From positions 1,967,001 through 2,031,000 of the forward strand of contig CP065955.1 of assembly GCA_016126655.1 (NCBI GenBank): a stretch of DNA of 64,000 nucleotides, in the 5' to 3' direction. Under the pieces are notes generated by a model, which was given only the letters and a program-made list of their open reading frames with translations, was not told where the DNA came from and did no database searches. This document shows positions 1-9,116 of this stretch, piece by piece. Both the position numbers and the translations under genes were made by a program. Source of the DNA: Aerococcaceae bacterium zg-1292. Lineage in GTDB: Bacteria > Bacillota > Bacilli > Lactobacillales > Aerococcaceae. Each line of letters begins with the position of its first letter. The first letter of the stretch is position 1.

Positions 1-2
1 CA

Positions 3-1184
3 AAAGCACAAATTACAGGTTTCAATAAGAATCACATTATCCCTACTATCAAACATTTCCCAGGTGACGGTGTTGATGAACGTGACCAACATCTATTATC
101 AAGTATCAATTCCTTATCTGCGGATGATTGGATGAATAGTTATGGTAATATCTATCAAAGTCTAATCGATGACGGTGTACCTTGTGTGATGATTGGTCAT
201 ATTTACCAACCAGCAATGGAAAAATTGATTGACCCACAAATGATATTAGCAGAACACTTACCTGCTTCAGCTTCAGAAAAACTAATTAATCAAGTTTTAC
301 GTGCTAAGTTAGGATTTAATGGTTTAGCCATAACTGACGCTACTGCCATGGTTGGCTATAATGTCATTATGTCACGTAAAGAATTATTACCCACAACAAT
401 TAATGCCGGAATTGATATGATTCTCTTTAACAAAAATATCGATGAAGACTATGCGATTATTACTGATGCTGTTAATACTGGGATTATCTCAAGTACAAGA
501 TTAGACGAAGCAGTAACGCGCATTTTAGCAACCAAACTCGCGCAAGGGCTCATGGATGCAAACGGCGAATTCATTAATACAACCCCTGAAATAATCGAGC
601 TCCAATCAGACAAGCATCTTGCTATCGCTCAAGATATTGCTAAACAGTCCGTTACACTCGTTAAAGATCGGGATAAATTATTGCCTATTTCACCAAAAAA
701 AACACCACGTGTTCGTTTAGTAATATTAGGAGATAGCGATGAAGGCGGATTTAAAGAAGGGGGTAAAGTAACCGACCACTTTACAGATGGTTTAGAGCAA
801 TTAGGATTTGAGGTGTCAATGTTTCAGATGGATTTTCACGAAATATTCGAAGAGGGGCCAACTGACTTACAAGCAAAATTTGACTTAGCCATTTACGTTG
901 CCAATGTTGAAACAGCTAGTAACCAAACAACGACGCGTCTCAATTGGATACAATTAATGGCTGCCAATAGTCCTTGGTTTAGCCAAAGTATTCCTACACT
1001 ATTTATTTCAACTGCCAATCCATACCATCTATTTGACGTGCCATATATTTCCACATACATCAATGCCTATAGTGGGAATATCCCAAGTATTCAAGCTATC
1101 TTACGAAAAATAACTGGCCAAGAACCATTCGAAGGAATCAACCCTGTTGATCCTTTCTGTGGAGATTTTGTCGCAAAGCTTTAA
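3..1184 (+). CDS. GH3 glycosidase (beta-N-acetylhexosaminidase-like), 5'-truncated by window edge
   Basis: The reading frame is open from base 3, so the ATG at 132 is internal and the gene begins outside the window. The family signature KHFPGDG lies at about bases 51-71, before that ATG, followed by a D-x-H pair. A GLAITDA segment carries the expected nucleophile Asp (69 residues after the 132 ATG). These are hallmarks of glycoside hydrolase family 3, and the layout resembles the NagZ-type branch that removes beta-linked N-acetylglucosamine or other beta-sugars. The part visible here ends with a C-terminal Rossmann-like domain. No signal peptide can be judged. It lies 26 bp upstream of a GH78 rhamnosidase gene and probably shares its transcript. 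The GH3 assignment is firm. The substrate is uncertain. Confidence 0.8.
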   Translation, partial: KAQITGFNKNHIIPTIKHFPGDGVDERDQHLLSSINSLSADDWMNSYGNIYQSLIDDGVPCVMIGHIYQPAMEKLIDPQMILAEHLPASASEKLINQVLRAKLGFNGLAITDATAMVGYNVIMSRKELLPTTINAGIDMILFNKNIDEDYAIITDAVNTGIISSTRLDEAVTRILATKLAQGLMDANGEFINTTPEIIELQSDKHLAIAQDIAKQSVTLVKDRDKLLPISPKKTPRVRLVILGDSDEGGFKEGGKVTDHFTDGLEQLGFEVSMFQMDFHEIFEEGPTDLQAKFDLAIYVANVETASNQTTTRLNWIQLMAANSPWFSQSIPTLFISTANPYHLFDVPYISTYINAYSGNIPSIQAILRKITGQEPFEGINPVDPFCGDFVAKL

Positions 1185-1210
1185 TTTAGTATCTACGAGG
1201 AGGATATCTC

Positions 1211-4012
1211 ATGAAAATTTCAAGTATTAAGATTAACCATCTATTCGAGCCCATTGGCTTTGACTTGGACACTATTCGTGTTGATTTCAAAATAGAGGCT
1301 GATCAATTTATAGATGTACAAAAGCAATTAATTATTAAAGATGCTAACGGTATTGTGTATCAAACCGAACCTATGCCTTTTGACAACAATTATTTTATTG
1401 CTGATTTCACTCTAACACCACGTACACGATATAGTGTGAACGTCAATTTATTGCTAACAGATGGCTCACGCATTCATAAAGAAACGTTCTTTGAAACCGG
1501 AAAAATGGACGAACCATTTAGCGCGCAATGGATTGCTAATGAAAATAAAGCGATTCAAAATACTTTATTTAAAAAAGAAATTACCATCGAAAAACCTATT
1601 CTAGCCGCTCGTCTATATATGACTGCTTTGGGAGTGTACGAGACATATATCAATGAACAAAAGGTCGGCAATGAATACTTAGCTCCAGGGCAAACTGCCT
1701 ACGACCAATGGATTCAAGTGCAAACCTATGATATTACAAATCATTTAACACAAGGTCGTAATGAATTACTAATTTCGACCGCAGATGGCTGGTATAAAGG
1801 TGCTTATGGTTTTATTGAAGGTCAAGACTGCATCTATGGTGACCAGCATCGTGCCCTAGCCGAGTATCATATTCAATATGAAGACGGTAGTACAGAAATC
1901 ATCAAAACTGATGACAGTTGGCTGACAACTTCCGGTAAGGTAACAAAATCCGCTATCTACTATGGTGAAGACTTCGATGACACCATTGTCATTTCCAATT
2001 GGGAGCCGGTACAAATACTTGACGCATCATATGAGCAATTAACTGACCGTCTTAGTCTCCCATTAATTGAAAAAGAAACATTAGCAGTAAAAGAAGTCAT
2101 CCATTCACCCAAAGGCGAAACAATTTTAGACTTTGGACAAAACCATGCAGGAATCTTTGCTTTTTACAATCGTGAACCTAAAGGAACGAAAATTACCTTT
2201 CAAGTCTCAGAAATCTTACAAGCAGGCAACTTCTATCGAGAAAACTTACGCTCGGCTCGTGCCGCTTTTGAATATATCTCAGATGGTGTTGAAAAATGGG
2301 TTGCCCCTCGATTTACTTACTATGGCTACCGTTATATTAAAGTAGAAGGTTTGACTCAAAAAGTGAATCCAGATGATTTTAGAGCGACAGTCATTTATTC
2401 CGATATGGAAAACACAGGACGAATCCAGACACAAAATAAAAAAGTGAATCGCTTATTTAACAATGTCATTTGGGGACAAAAGAGTAATTTCTTCGATGTC
2501 CCAACAGACTGTCCTCAACGTGATGAACGCCTTGGTTGGACAGGCGATGCGAATGTCTTTTCAACCACTGCTTTATTCAATATGGATGCCTTTGCATTTT
2601 ATCGTAAATATTTAAACGATATTACAATTGAGCAAAAACTTAATCAAGGTCGTGCACCGATGTATGCTCCTTCCTTTGGAAACCCAGACGGTGGAGGTGC
2701 GATTTGGGGCGATGCGATTACATTTATCCCATGGAATACCTACCTAGCAACAGGTGATAACAGTCTATTAATCGAATATTACGACTCAATGAAGCAATGG
2801 GTTGATTGGATTACTAATAATACCAAGACAAAAAACTTATGGACTGGCTGTTTCCAATTTGGTGACTGGTTAGCTTTAGACGGTGAAAACCCAGCCTTGC
2901 CAACTGGTAAAACAGATGAAGATTTTATCGCATCTATTTACTATCATTATTCAGCACATATTGTTGCCGAAACCGCTAACATGTTAGATTTAACAACTGA
3001 CGCTAACAATTACGCTTCATTATCAGACAATATTAAAACTGCCATTCAAAATGAATACATTTCAAAAAATGGACGTTTAACCATTGATACACAAACAGCT
3101 TATGCTTTAGCTTTACAATTTGAATTATTGCCTAAAGAACAGAATACACGGGTAGTAAATGATATGATGACGCGGTTACACAAAGATGATGACCATCTCA
3201 AGACTGGCTTTGTCGGTACACCATATTTGAACAAAATGTTGTCAAAATTTGGCCAACACAAATTAGCTACCAAAATCTTCTTACACGAAGATTATCCTTC
3301 ATGGTTATACGCTGTCAATTTAGGTGCAACGACAGTATGGGAACGCTGGAATTCCGTTGAACCAGACGGCAGTATGAATCCAGAAGGTATGAATTCATTA
3401 AACCACTATTCTATCGGTGCAATTATGGACTGGGCTTATCAGTATGTTTTAGGTATCCGCAACCCACAAAATGGTTATCAAACATTCGATATCGCACCTG
3501 AATTTGATTATCGACTAAACCAAGTATCCGGATATTTCGATTCACCTTATGGCAAAATCAATATCGCCTATCAAATCGAAACGAATCAAGATCACTTAAT
3601 CAAGTTATCGATTGATATACCATTCGGTAGTACAGCAAATATAAAATTACCTCGTTCACAAGGTACGGATATCTATATTAATCAGCAAGTAAATACTGCT
3701 GAGCGCCTACTATTAGATGCAGGACACTATGACATCGAGTATATCCCACAAGAAAACTATATCGAGCATTATTCTCGTGACACATCCGTTGCTGAAATTT
3801 TTAAAGATAGTGAGCTAGTGGAACAAATCGATGCTATTGACCCCGTTTTGAATTTCTTTAAAAAAGATACAGAAGCATTAAACGGTGGATTAGGAAAAAT
3901 GTCTCTAACCAAAGTCAACTCAATCTTACCATTTATCAATATTTCCGATGACCATTTGGAGCAAATTAACGCATTACTTGAACGCACACCTATTTTAGCT
4001 CAAAGAAAATAA
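1211..4012 (+). CDS. GH78 alpha-L-rhamnosidase
   Basis: This 933-residue protein has the full GH78 architecture: N-terminal beta-sandwich domains, then an (alpha/alpha)6 barrel and a C-terminal beta domain. The signature FDVPTDCPQRDERLGWTGD sits near residues 428-447 and holds acidic residues of the catalytic site. The TVWERW segment, with a second conserved Glu near residue 711, matches the family. There is no signal peptide, so the enzyme is probably cytoplasmic and acts on imported rhamnosides, releasing L-rhamnose from plant glycosides or rhamnogalacturonan oligomers. An AGGAGG ribosome site lies 7 bases before the ATG. The roughly 60 residues after the beta domain look helical and are not typical of the family core. 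A second, divergent GH78 gene is at 45494-48109. Confidence 0.93.
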   Translation: MKISSIKINHLFEPIGFDLDTIRVDFKIEADQFIDVQKQLIIKDANGIVYQTEPMPFDNNYFIADFTLTPRTRYSVNVNLLLTDGSRIHKETFFETGKMDEPFSAQWIANENKAIQNTLFKKEITIEKPILAARLYMTALGVYETYINEQKVGNEYLAPGQTAYDQWIQVQTYDITNHLTQGRNELLISTADGWYKGAYGFIEGQDCIYGDQHRALAEYHIQYEDGSTEIIKTDDSWLTTSGKVTKSAIYYGEDFDDTIVISNWEPVQILDASYEQLTDRLSLPLIEKETLAVKEVIHSPKGETILDFGQNHAGIFAFYNREPKGTKITFQVSEILQAGNFYRENLRSARAAFEYISDGVEKWVAPRFTYYGYRYIKVEGLTQKVNPDDFRATVIYSDMENTGRIQTQNKKVNRLFNNVIWGQKSNFFDVPTDCPQRDERLGWTGDANVFSTTALFNMDAFAFYRKYLNDITIEQKLNQGRAPMYAPSFGNPDGGGAIWGDAITFIPWNTYLATGDNSLLIEYYDSMKQWVDWITNNTKTKNLWTGCFQFGDWLALDGENPALPTGKTDEDFIASIYYHYSAHIVAETANMLDLTTDANNYASLSDNIKTAIQNEYISKNGRLTIDTQTAYALALQFELLPKEQNTRVVNDMMTRLHKDDDHLKTGFVGTPYLNKMLSKFGQHKLATKIFLHEDYPSWLYAVNLGATTVWERWNSVEPDGSMNPEGMNSLNHYSIGAIMDWAYQYVLGIRNPQNGYQTFDIAPEFDYRLNQVSGYFDSPYGKINIAYQIETNQDHLIKLSIDIPFGSTANIKLPRSQGTDIYINQQVNTAERLLLDAGHYDIEYIPQENYIEHYSRDTSVAEIFKDSELVEQIDAIDPVLNFFKKDTEALNGGLGKMSLTKVNSILPFINISDDHLEQINALLERTPILAQRK

Positions 4013-4266
4013 TATATGTGTCGAAACGAATCATTCAAAATACGACACAAAGAAGTTAGTCTACTTCAAACTATTGAAACAAACATGCTTAGGGTCTTAA
4101 AGAATTACAAAGTGGACATCAAAGTAACCCAATCATCCTATCGCGCACAGCAAAATGATGAAATAAATATCTTTTTAGCATCTTTAATTCATGAAAAAAT
4201 AAACCATTAGAAAAGAGACTAAAGGAATAAACAAGCAACTTCTTCCAATGTAACAATCTAGACAAT

Positions 4267-4392
4267 TCGAACCAATCAATATCGTGCGACAACGAGCGCT
4301 TTGAAATGAATCACTAGAGCAGAGTCCGCCGAAGCGCAAGGGCGCTTCAAGGGCAATGCGAAGTGGATGTCATTTCAGCGAGTTGGAGCCAG
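4267..4392 (+). repeat. Dispersed repeat, copy 1, abutting the ribosome site of the phosphoglucomutase gene
   Basis: The 400-base gap 4013-4411 holds no convincing gene. An open frame at 4016-4210 has no ribosome site. From 4267 to 4392 the sequence matches 13687-13812 at both ends, for example GTGCGACAACG, TGAATCACT and TCATTTCAGCGAGTT-GAGCCAGA, while the centre differs. In this copy the centre forms a perfect GAAGCGC/GCGCTTC hairpin (4331-4347) nested in a GAAATGA/TCATTTC pairing. The repeat ends a few bases before the AGGAGG of the next gene. It could be a mobile repeat or a transcribed structured leader. The identity is unknown. Confidence 0.6.
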
Positions 4393-4411
4393 AATAAGAA
4401 GGAGGTTTACC

Positions 4412-5074
4412 ATGAAAGGCGTATTATTCGACTTAGATGGAATTATTGCCGATACCTCAGTGTATCACTTTAAAGCATGGAAACAATTAATCGCAAAACA
4501 TTTTCATCGGGAGTTGCCCGATGAATTAGAAGAACAAACAAAAGGTGTCAGCCGCGAAGATTCGCTGCGGGTAATTTTGACTCACTTGGATATATCAATT
4601 AATGAGGCAGCATTTGCGGCTCTTTGCGCTGAAAAAAACACAGCCTATATCGAAAGTCTATCTGAATTAAATCAAAACAATATCTTACCCGGCATTTATC
4701 CTTTTCTTAATGAACTGAAAAATGCACAAATCAAAATTGCGCTTGCTTCAGCTAGCAAAAATGGTCCGATTATTTTAGAAAAATTAGGATTAATCCATCA
4801 TTTTGACGCCATAGCTGACCCTAGTCGCGTAAATGCAGGTAAACCTGCACCTGATATTTTCTTAGCCGCTGCCTCTGCATTAAATCTTGACCCGACTGAA
4901 TGCATCGGTATTGAAGATTCAATCGCAGGTGTAACTGCAATTAATACATCTGGTGCATTATCTGTAGCTGTAGGTGGGCAAGAACTGAATCACGCTGACT
5001 ACCGTGTACAACAAACTTCTGATTTAACTTATGACCTACTACTGAGCATTTGGAAGCATTTGCGGCAAAAATAA
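4412..5074 (+). CDS. pgmB: Beta-phosphoglucomutase-like HAD hydrolase
   Basis: This HAD-superfamily protein of 220 residues opens with the motif I sequence LFDLDG (nucleophile Asp7, acid/base Asp9), followed by an alpha-helical cap. It has LASASKN as motif II and GIEDSIAG as motif IV. Length and motifs fit beta-phosphoglucomutase, which interconverts beta-glucose 1-phosphate and glucose 6-phosphate. The start at 4412 is chosen because AGAAGGAGG lies just before it. An upstream in-frame ATG at 4367 falls inside the dispersed repeat and has no ribosome site. The gene sits 21 bp before a GH43 gene. A beta-PGM usually partners a phosphorylase, and none is visible here, so a related sugar-phosphate phosphatase remains possible. 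Confidence 0.82.
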   Translation: MKGVLFDLDGIIADTSVYHFKAWKQLIAKHFHRELPDELEEQTKGVSREDSLRVILTHLDISINEAAFAALCAEKNTAYIESLSELNQNNILPGIYPFLNELKNAQIKIALASASKNGPIILEKLGLIHHFDAIADPSRVNAGKPAPDIFLAAASALNLDPTECIGIEDSIAGVTAINTSGALSVAVGGQELNHADYRVQQTSDLTYDLLLSIWKHLRQK

Positions 5075-5095
5075 CGATAGAAAGGATTTATTTAA

Positions 5096-6640
5096 ATGTC
5101 AGTCACACACTATACCAATCCAATTTTACGCGGAATGTATCCCGATCCAAGCATTGTAAAAGTTGACCAAACATACTACATGGTCAATTCAACATTCGAA
5201 TATTTCCCAGGAATCTCTTTATCTAAATCAACTGATTTACTAAACTGGACAAAATTACCAAGCATCATTCAAGAAAAAAGCCAAGCAAATTTAGATGAAG
5301 CTCAATCGAATGAGGGAATCTTTGCAGTATGTATACGATATATCAATGACACATTTTACGTTATTACCACGAACTTCGCAGAATTTAAAAACTTTATTAT
5401 CGCTGGTAAATTATCACCTGACGGTCAATCAATTAATTGGAATACTACACGTACGGAATTAGATATTATGGGAATTGACCCGGACTTGTATGTTGAAGAT
5501 AACCGTACCTATGTACAATTTACCGGCTATATCGATGACAAAGGTACTAAAGCTATTCAACAGGTTGAAATCGAATTAGAGTCTGGCAATATCTTACGTG
5601 GTCCTGAGGTAATCAGTTTTGGAACAGGCGGTCGTGATGTTGAAGGTCCTCATATTTTGAAACAAAAAGGCTACTATTATTTATTGGCAGCCGAAGGCGG
5701 AACAGGTATCGGTCATATGATTACGATTTTCAGAAGTAAATCATTATGGGGTCCTTATGAGAGTGCCCCAACCAATCCTATTTTTACTAATCGAGACCGC
5801 GCAAATCAACCTTTGCAAAATATTGGGCACGCTGACTTATTCCAAGATTGTCATCAAAACTGGTGGCTAACTTGTTTAGGAACTCGCCCTGCTACTGTCG
5901 GGTTTGTAAACTTTACAAATATTGGCCGTGAAACCTTACTCTACCCGGTTAATTGGACCGATGATTGGCCTGTAATTTATAATGGTATCCCTGAAGAAAT
6001 TGTTTCGCTAGAAAATTTTAGCAAGCATGCAAAAGTATTAGGTGAGCAAAAAATAGAACCATTTATCGATAACTTTGAAAGTGAACAGTTAAATCCTGAA
6101 TGGGTAACTTTAAGAAAAGGGTTAAATAAACGCCTTACATTGAGTAAAAATCAACTAACTTTATTAGGTAGTCCATTTAGTCTATCAGATATTGCAACAC
6201 CAAGTTTCTTGGCCGTTCGACAAACGGAACATCAAGAAGTCTTCCACATCGAGATTTCTGATGACAGTAATTATCAAAATGGTTCAATCGGTATTGCCTG
6301 TATGATTAATAATACTCATCATGCTGCTATTCTCGTATCTCAAAACGCCACTGGCCATTATGATGTATTTAAAACAGTCACTGTTTTAGATTTAAAAGTC
6401 AATGAAAAAATTGGGACACTTGAACAGAAGCCGACTAATTTTAGCTTAACTAATACCGCTGACGCTAAAATATTCAAAGTAAGTAATCACAACGAAGCGG
6501 TTGAATACTCAATCCATGCAATGCATTTTTCGAACGAAGCAATTGCAGCTTTAAATACTGGTGATATGCAAGGTATTTATGTACTAGGTGAAGCTAAGGC
6601 TATTGTTACGAAAGCAATGAGAGAAACGATAAAAGAGTAA
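5096..6640 (+). CDS. GH43 beta-xylosidase / alpha-L-arabinofuranosidase
   Basis: A 514-residue cytoplasmic protein (no signal peptide) with a five-bladed propeller GH43 domain followed by a C-terminal beta-sandwich domain. The three expected acidic residues are visible: Asp17 in YPDPSI (general base), Asp128 in GIDPDLY, and Glu183 in DVEGPHI (general acid). The NPILRGMYPDPSI opening and two-domain layout are typical of bacterial beta-xylosidases and arabinofuranosidases acting on short oligosaccharides. The ribosome site GAAAGGA precedes the ATG. It is the last gene of the plus-strand glycosidase group, followed by a hairpin. It is related to but distinct from the GH43 at 39835-41445. Confidence 0.9.
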   Translation: MSVTHYTNPILRGMYPDPSIVKVDQTYYMVNSTFEYFPGISLSKSTDLLNWTKLPSIIQEKSQANLDEAQSNEGIFAVCIRYINDTFYVITTNFAEFKNFIIAGKLSPDGQSINWNTTRTELDIMGIDPDLYVEDNRTYVQFTGYIDDKGTKAIQQVEIELESGNILRGPEVISFGTGGRDVEGPHILKQKGYYYLLAAEGGTGIGHMITIFRSKSLWGPYESAPTNPIFTNRDRANQPLQNIGHADLFQDCHQNWWLTCLGTRPATVGFVNFTNIGRETLLYPVNWTDDWPVIYNGIPEEIVSLENFSKHAKVLGEQKIEPFIDNFESEQLNPEWVTLRKGLNKRLTLSKNQLTLLGSPFSLSDIATPSFLAVRQTEHQEVFHIEISDDSNYQNGSIGIACMINNTHHAAILVSQNATGHYDVFKTVTVLDLKVNEKIGTLEQKPTNFSLTNTADAKIFKVSNHNEAVEYSIHAMHFSNEAIAALNTGDMQGIYVLGEAKAIVTKAMRETIKE

Positions 6641-6651
6641 TAAATACAATG

Positions 6652-6690
6652 AACCAGACTAAATTTTCCTCGTGAAAGAAGGCTGGTTTA
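6652..6690 (+). terminator. Hairpin downstream of GH43 gene
   Basis: AACCAG and CTGGTT pair across a loop of about 25 bases just after the GH43 stop, followed by a short T-rich stretch. The hairpin is modest, and the stronger one at 6774-6819 probably acts with it. Confidence 0.4.
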
Positions 6691-6723
6691 TTCTTATAGC
6701 ACGAAAAAATGAGGTGTTATTTG

Positions 6724-6795
6724 ATGAAACAAGTTTTTAATCCTTATCTTATAGAGATAAATAAATACAATTATTTATCCTTCATCGAAATTTGA
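6724..6795 (+). pseudogene. 23-residue stub resembling the N-terminus of a GH43 gene
   Basis: A short frame starts with MKQVFNPYL after a GAGGTG ribosome-like site and stops inside the strong hairpin that follows. An opening of the form FNPYLP... followed by EYIPDGEPH is, from memory, common at the start of one GH43 branch, so this may be the leftover start of a deleted glycosidase gene. It is too short to be sure and may simply be chance. Confidence 0.3.
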
Positions 6796-6819
6796 TGTTT
6801 AATTTCGATGAAGGATAAA
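6774..6819. terminator. Perfect 19-bp inverted repeat between convergent genes
   Basis: Bases 6774-6792 and 6801-6819 are exact reverse complements with an 8-base loop. It lies between the plus-strand GH43 gene and the minus-strand araA gene and is flanked by A/T runs on both sides, so it can serve as a bidirectional terminator. Confidence 0.75.
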
Positions 6820-6902
6820 AACGTATATCATATTTATTGGACATCAATATGAAAATACAAAATACCCAAGTTGTCACACTCAGGTACTTTCTACTTAAAT
6901 TA

Positions 6903-8321
6903 CTACTTTATCAATACATAAGGAATATCAACCATTTTCGCCCATGTAATAATTTGGTCACTAGTTACATTTAATGATAGAACTGTATGATGCCCACCAC
7001 CTGCTTCAATCCAAGCTTTGACACCTTCTTGGAAATTCGGTTTTACTTCCCAAAGCACACGAGCAACTGGTAAGTTGGGTGCTTCCACTGTTGGTTCAAA
7101 GGCAGAGACTTCATTTATTAATAATTTGAACTGTGTTCCAAAATCAGCCATTGAAACAACCACTCCATCACCTGATTTACCATCGAAAACCAAACGTGCC
7201 GGATCCGCTTTACCACCAATACCTAAAGGAGCAACTAAAATCTTCGGTTTATTATTTGCTAAACTAGGATCCACCTCTAACATATGTGATTGTAAAATCG
7301 CCTCATGTCCTTGACTTAATTCATATGTATAATCTTCCATAAAACCAGTATTTTGATTGTGTGACATTATCTTTATAAATCGGTCGAGCGCCGCTGTTTT
7401 CCAGTCTCCTTCACCGGCAAAGCCGTAGCCTTCTGCCATTAACCGTTGTACAGCTAAGCCTGGCAATTGCTCTAAGCCATATAAATCTTGGAAGTTACTT
7501 GAAAATGCCGTGTATCCGCCCTCTTCTAAGAAACGTCTTAAGCCAATTTCATATCTCGCCTGCACTTTCACATGGTATTCCCATGTTTCTTTATCGTAAT
7601 CAGTATAATCAAATTCATACAACTCACGATAAGATTCAAATAATGCTTCAACTTCCTCTTCAGATACAGCATTGACAACTTCAACTAAATCTCCAACCGC
7701 AAAATAATCAACAGTCCAGCCAAATTTAATTTGAGCTTCAATTTTATCACCATCTGTCACAGCAACATCACGCATATTGTCACCAAATCGTGCTACTTTA
7801 ATTGAGAATCCTTCATTATATGCTACTGCTACATCCATCCATTCGCCAATTTCTCTTTGAACAGACTCATTACGCCAGTAACCAGCAATCACTTTATTAT
7901 TCTTTTCCAAACGCGCATTAATAAAACCATATTCGCGGTCTCCATGTGCTGACTGATTAAGATTCATAAAATCCATATCAATTGTTGCCCAAGGTATTGA
8001 TTCATTGTACTGAGTCGCCAAATGCAATAAAGGTTTTTGTAGTAAAGAAGTTCCACGAATCCACATTTTAGCTGGAGAAAAAGTATGCATCCAAGTAATA
8101 ATGCCAGCCACTTCATCACGATAGTTAACTTCTTTCATCAATTTAGTAATCGCTTCAGCTGAAACTGCCAATTCCTCTTGAAATTCTATCGCATATGGCA
8201 AAGAGCCAGATTGATTCAGTATTGCCACCATTTCTCTAGCATGCTTGCGCACTTCTTCTAACGCTTCAGGACCGTATAGATGTTGCGCACCGACTATAAA
8301 CCAAAACACTTTATTTTCCAT
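6903..8321 (-). CDS. araA: L-arabinose isomerase
   Basis: This 472-residue enzyme converts L-arabinose to L-ribulose in the cytoplasm. The length and motifs are those of AraA: the opening [12 protein letters not shown], the metal/active-site segment [13 protein letters not shown], the ED..Y.L...HE..L.SHMLEV stretch, and GGHHTVLS, which hold the conserved Glu/Glu/His/His metal ligands. It is the last gene of araB-araD-araA on the minus strand, 33 bp after araD, with a GGAGG ribosome site. Control by AraR and CcpA is predicted from sites upstream of araB. Confidence 0.97.
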   Translation of the reverse strand: MENKVFWFIVGAQHLYGPEALEEVRKHAREMVAILNQSGSLPYAIEFQEELAVSAEAITKLMKEVNYRDEVAGIITWMHTFSPAKMWIRGTSLLQKPLLHLATQYNESIPWATIDMDFMNLNQSAHGDREYGFINARLEKNNKVIAGYWRNESVQREIGEWMDVAVAYNEGFSIKVARFGDNMRDVAVTDGDKIEAQIKFGWTVDYFAVGDLVEVVNAVSEEEVEALFESYRELYEFDYTDYDKETWEYHVKVQARYEIGLRRFLEEGGYTAFSSNFQDLYGLEQLPGLAVQRLMAEGYGFAGEGDWKTAALDRFIKIMSHNQNTGFMEDYTYELSQGHEAILQSHMLEVDPSLANNKPKILVAPLGIGGKADPARLVFDGKSGDGVVVSMADFGTQFKLLINEVSAFEPTVEAPNLPVARVLWEVKPNFQEGVKAWIEAGGGHHTVLSLNVTSDQIITWAKMVDIPYVLIK

Positions 8322-8354
8322 AAAAACTTACCTCCGATATCTTTAATAATAAAA

Positions 8355-9050
8355 TTAGCCTTGCCCATAATAGGCATTTTTACCATGTTTACGTAAATAA
8401 TGTTTATCTAATATTTCCTGTGGTAATTCTGGTGCAAATGGATTTAACATTCGTGTATAATAATTCATTCGACATACTTCTTCTAGAACTACCGCATTCA
8501 TCACTGCATCATCAGCATTTTTCCCCCAGGTAAAAGGTCCATGCCCTTGTAATAGAATGCCTGGAATTTCAATTGGATCAATTTTTCGTTGTTTAAACGT
8601 ATCTACAATCAAATTCCCTGTTTCATATTCGTAACCCGCCTCTAATTCAGCCTGAGTCAGAAAACGAGCACACGGAACAGCGCCGTAAAATGTATCTGCA
8701 TGAGTGGTTCCCATCGCTGGAACATCCTGTCCAGACTGCGCCCAACTGGTCGCCCAAGGCGAATGTGTATGTACTATACCACCGATTGAAGCAAATTTCT
8801 TATACAGTACAGCATGAGTTGGCATATCCGATGAAGGACGAAGTTTTCCTTCTACCACATTTCCATCAAAATCACATACTACCATATCTTCTATTGTCAT
8901 CTGATTATAATCTACTCCAGATGGCTTTATGACAAACAATTGTGAATTACGATCAACTGCACTGACATTACCCCACGTATACTTTATCAATCCGCGTTGA
9001 GGCAACTCTAAATTCGCATTAAATACTTGCTCTTTTAATTTTTCTAACAT
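8355..9050 (-). CDS. araD: L-ribulose-5-phosphate 4-epimerase
   Basis: This 231-residue class II aldolase-fold enzyme epimerises L-ribulose 5-phosphate to D-xylulose 5-phosphate. The zinc-binding His pair is in [11 protein letters not shown] and a third His in [21 protein letters not shown] is also conserved. The ATG at 9050 is chosen because the possible TTG at 9065 overlaps the GGAAGG ribosome site. The gene lies 66 bp after araB and 33 bp before araA, completing the route that delivers xylulose 5-phosphate to the phosphoketolase encoded at 20920-23286. Confidence 0.96.
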   Translation of the reverse strand: MLEKLKEQVFNANLELPQRGLIKYTWGNVSAVDRNSQLFVIKPSGVDYNQMTIEDMVVCDFDGNVVEGKLRPSSDMPTHAVLYKKFASIGGIVHTHSPWATSWAQSGQDVPAMGTTHADTFYGAVPCARFLTQAELEAGYEYETGNLIVDTFKQRKIDPIEIPGILLQGHGPFTWGKNADDAVMNAVVLEEVCRMNYYTRMLNPFAPELPQEILDKHYLRKHGKNAYYGQG

Positions 9051-9116
9051 AATACTACCTTCCAATTGATATTAAATTTTGGCGATTACGCCCACAAATG
9101 TGCAATATTTCAACTA

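Noticed and set aside
132..134. ATG as start of the GH3 gene
   Set aside because: The frame is open upstream to the window edge and contains the conserved KHFPGDG motif before this ATG.
4016..4210. 64-codon open frame just after the GH78 rhamnosidase gene
   Set aside because: It starts 3 bases after a stop with no ribosome site, has no recognisable motif and lies in a stretch with repeat-like sequence.
4267..4392. Known riboswitch or T-box leader
   Set aside because: The repeat has a similar position but lacks the T-box sequence GGGTGG-ACC and any aptamer core I know.
7018..7314. 98-codon plus-strand frame within araA
   Set aside because: It is the antisense shadow of araA, without a ribosome site or known motif.
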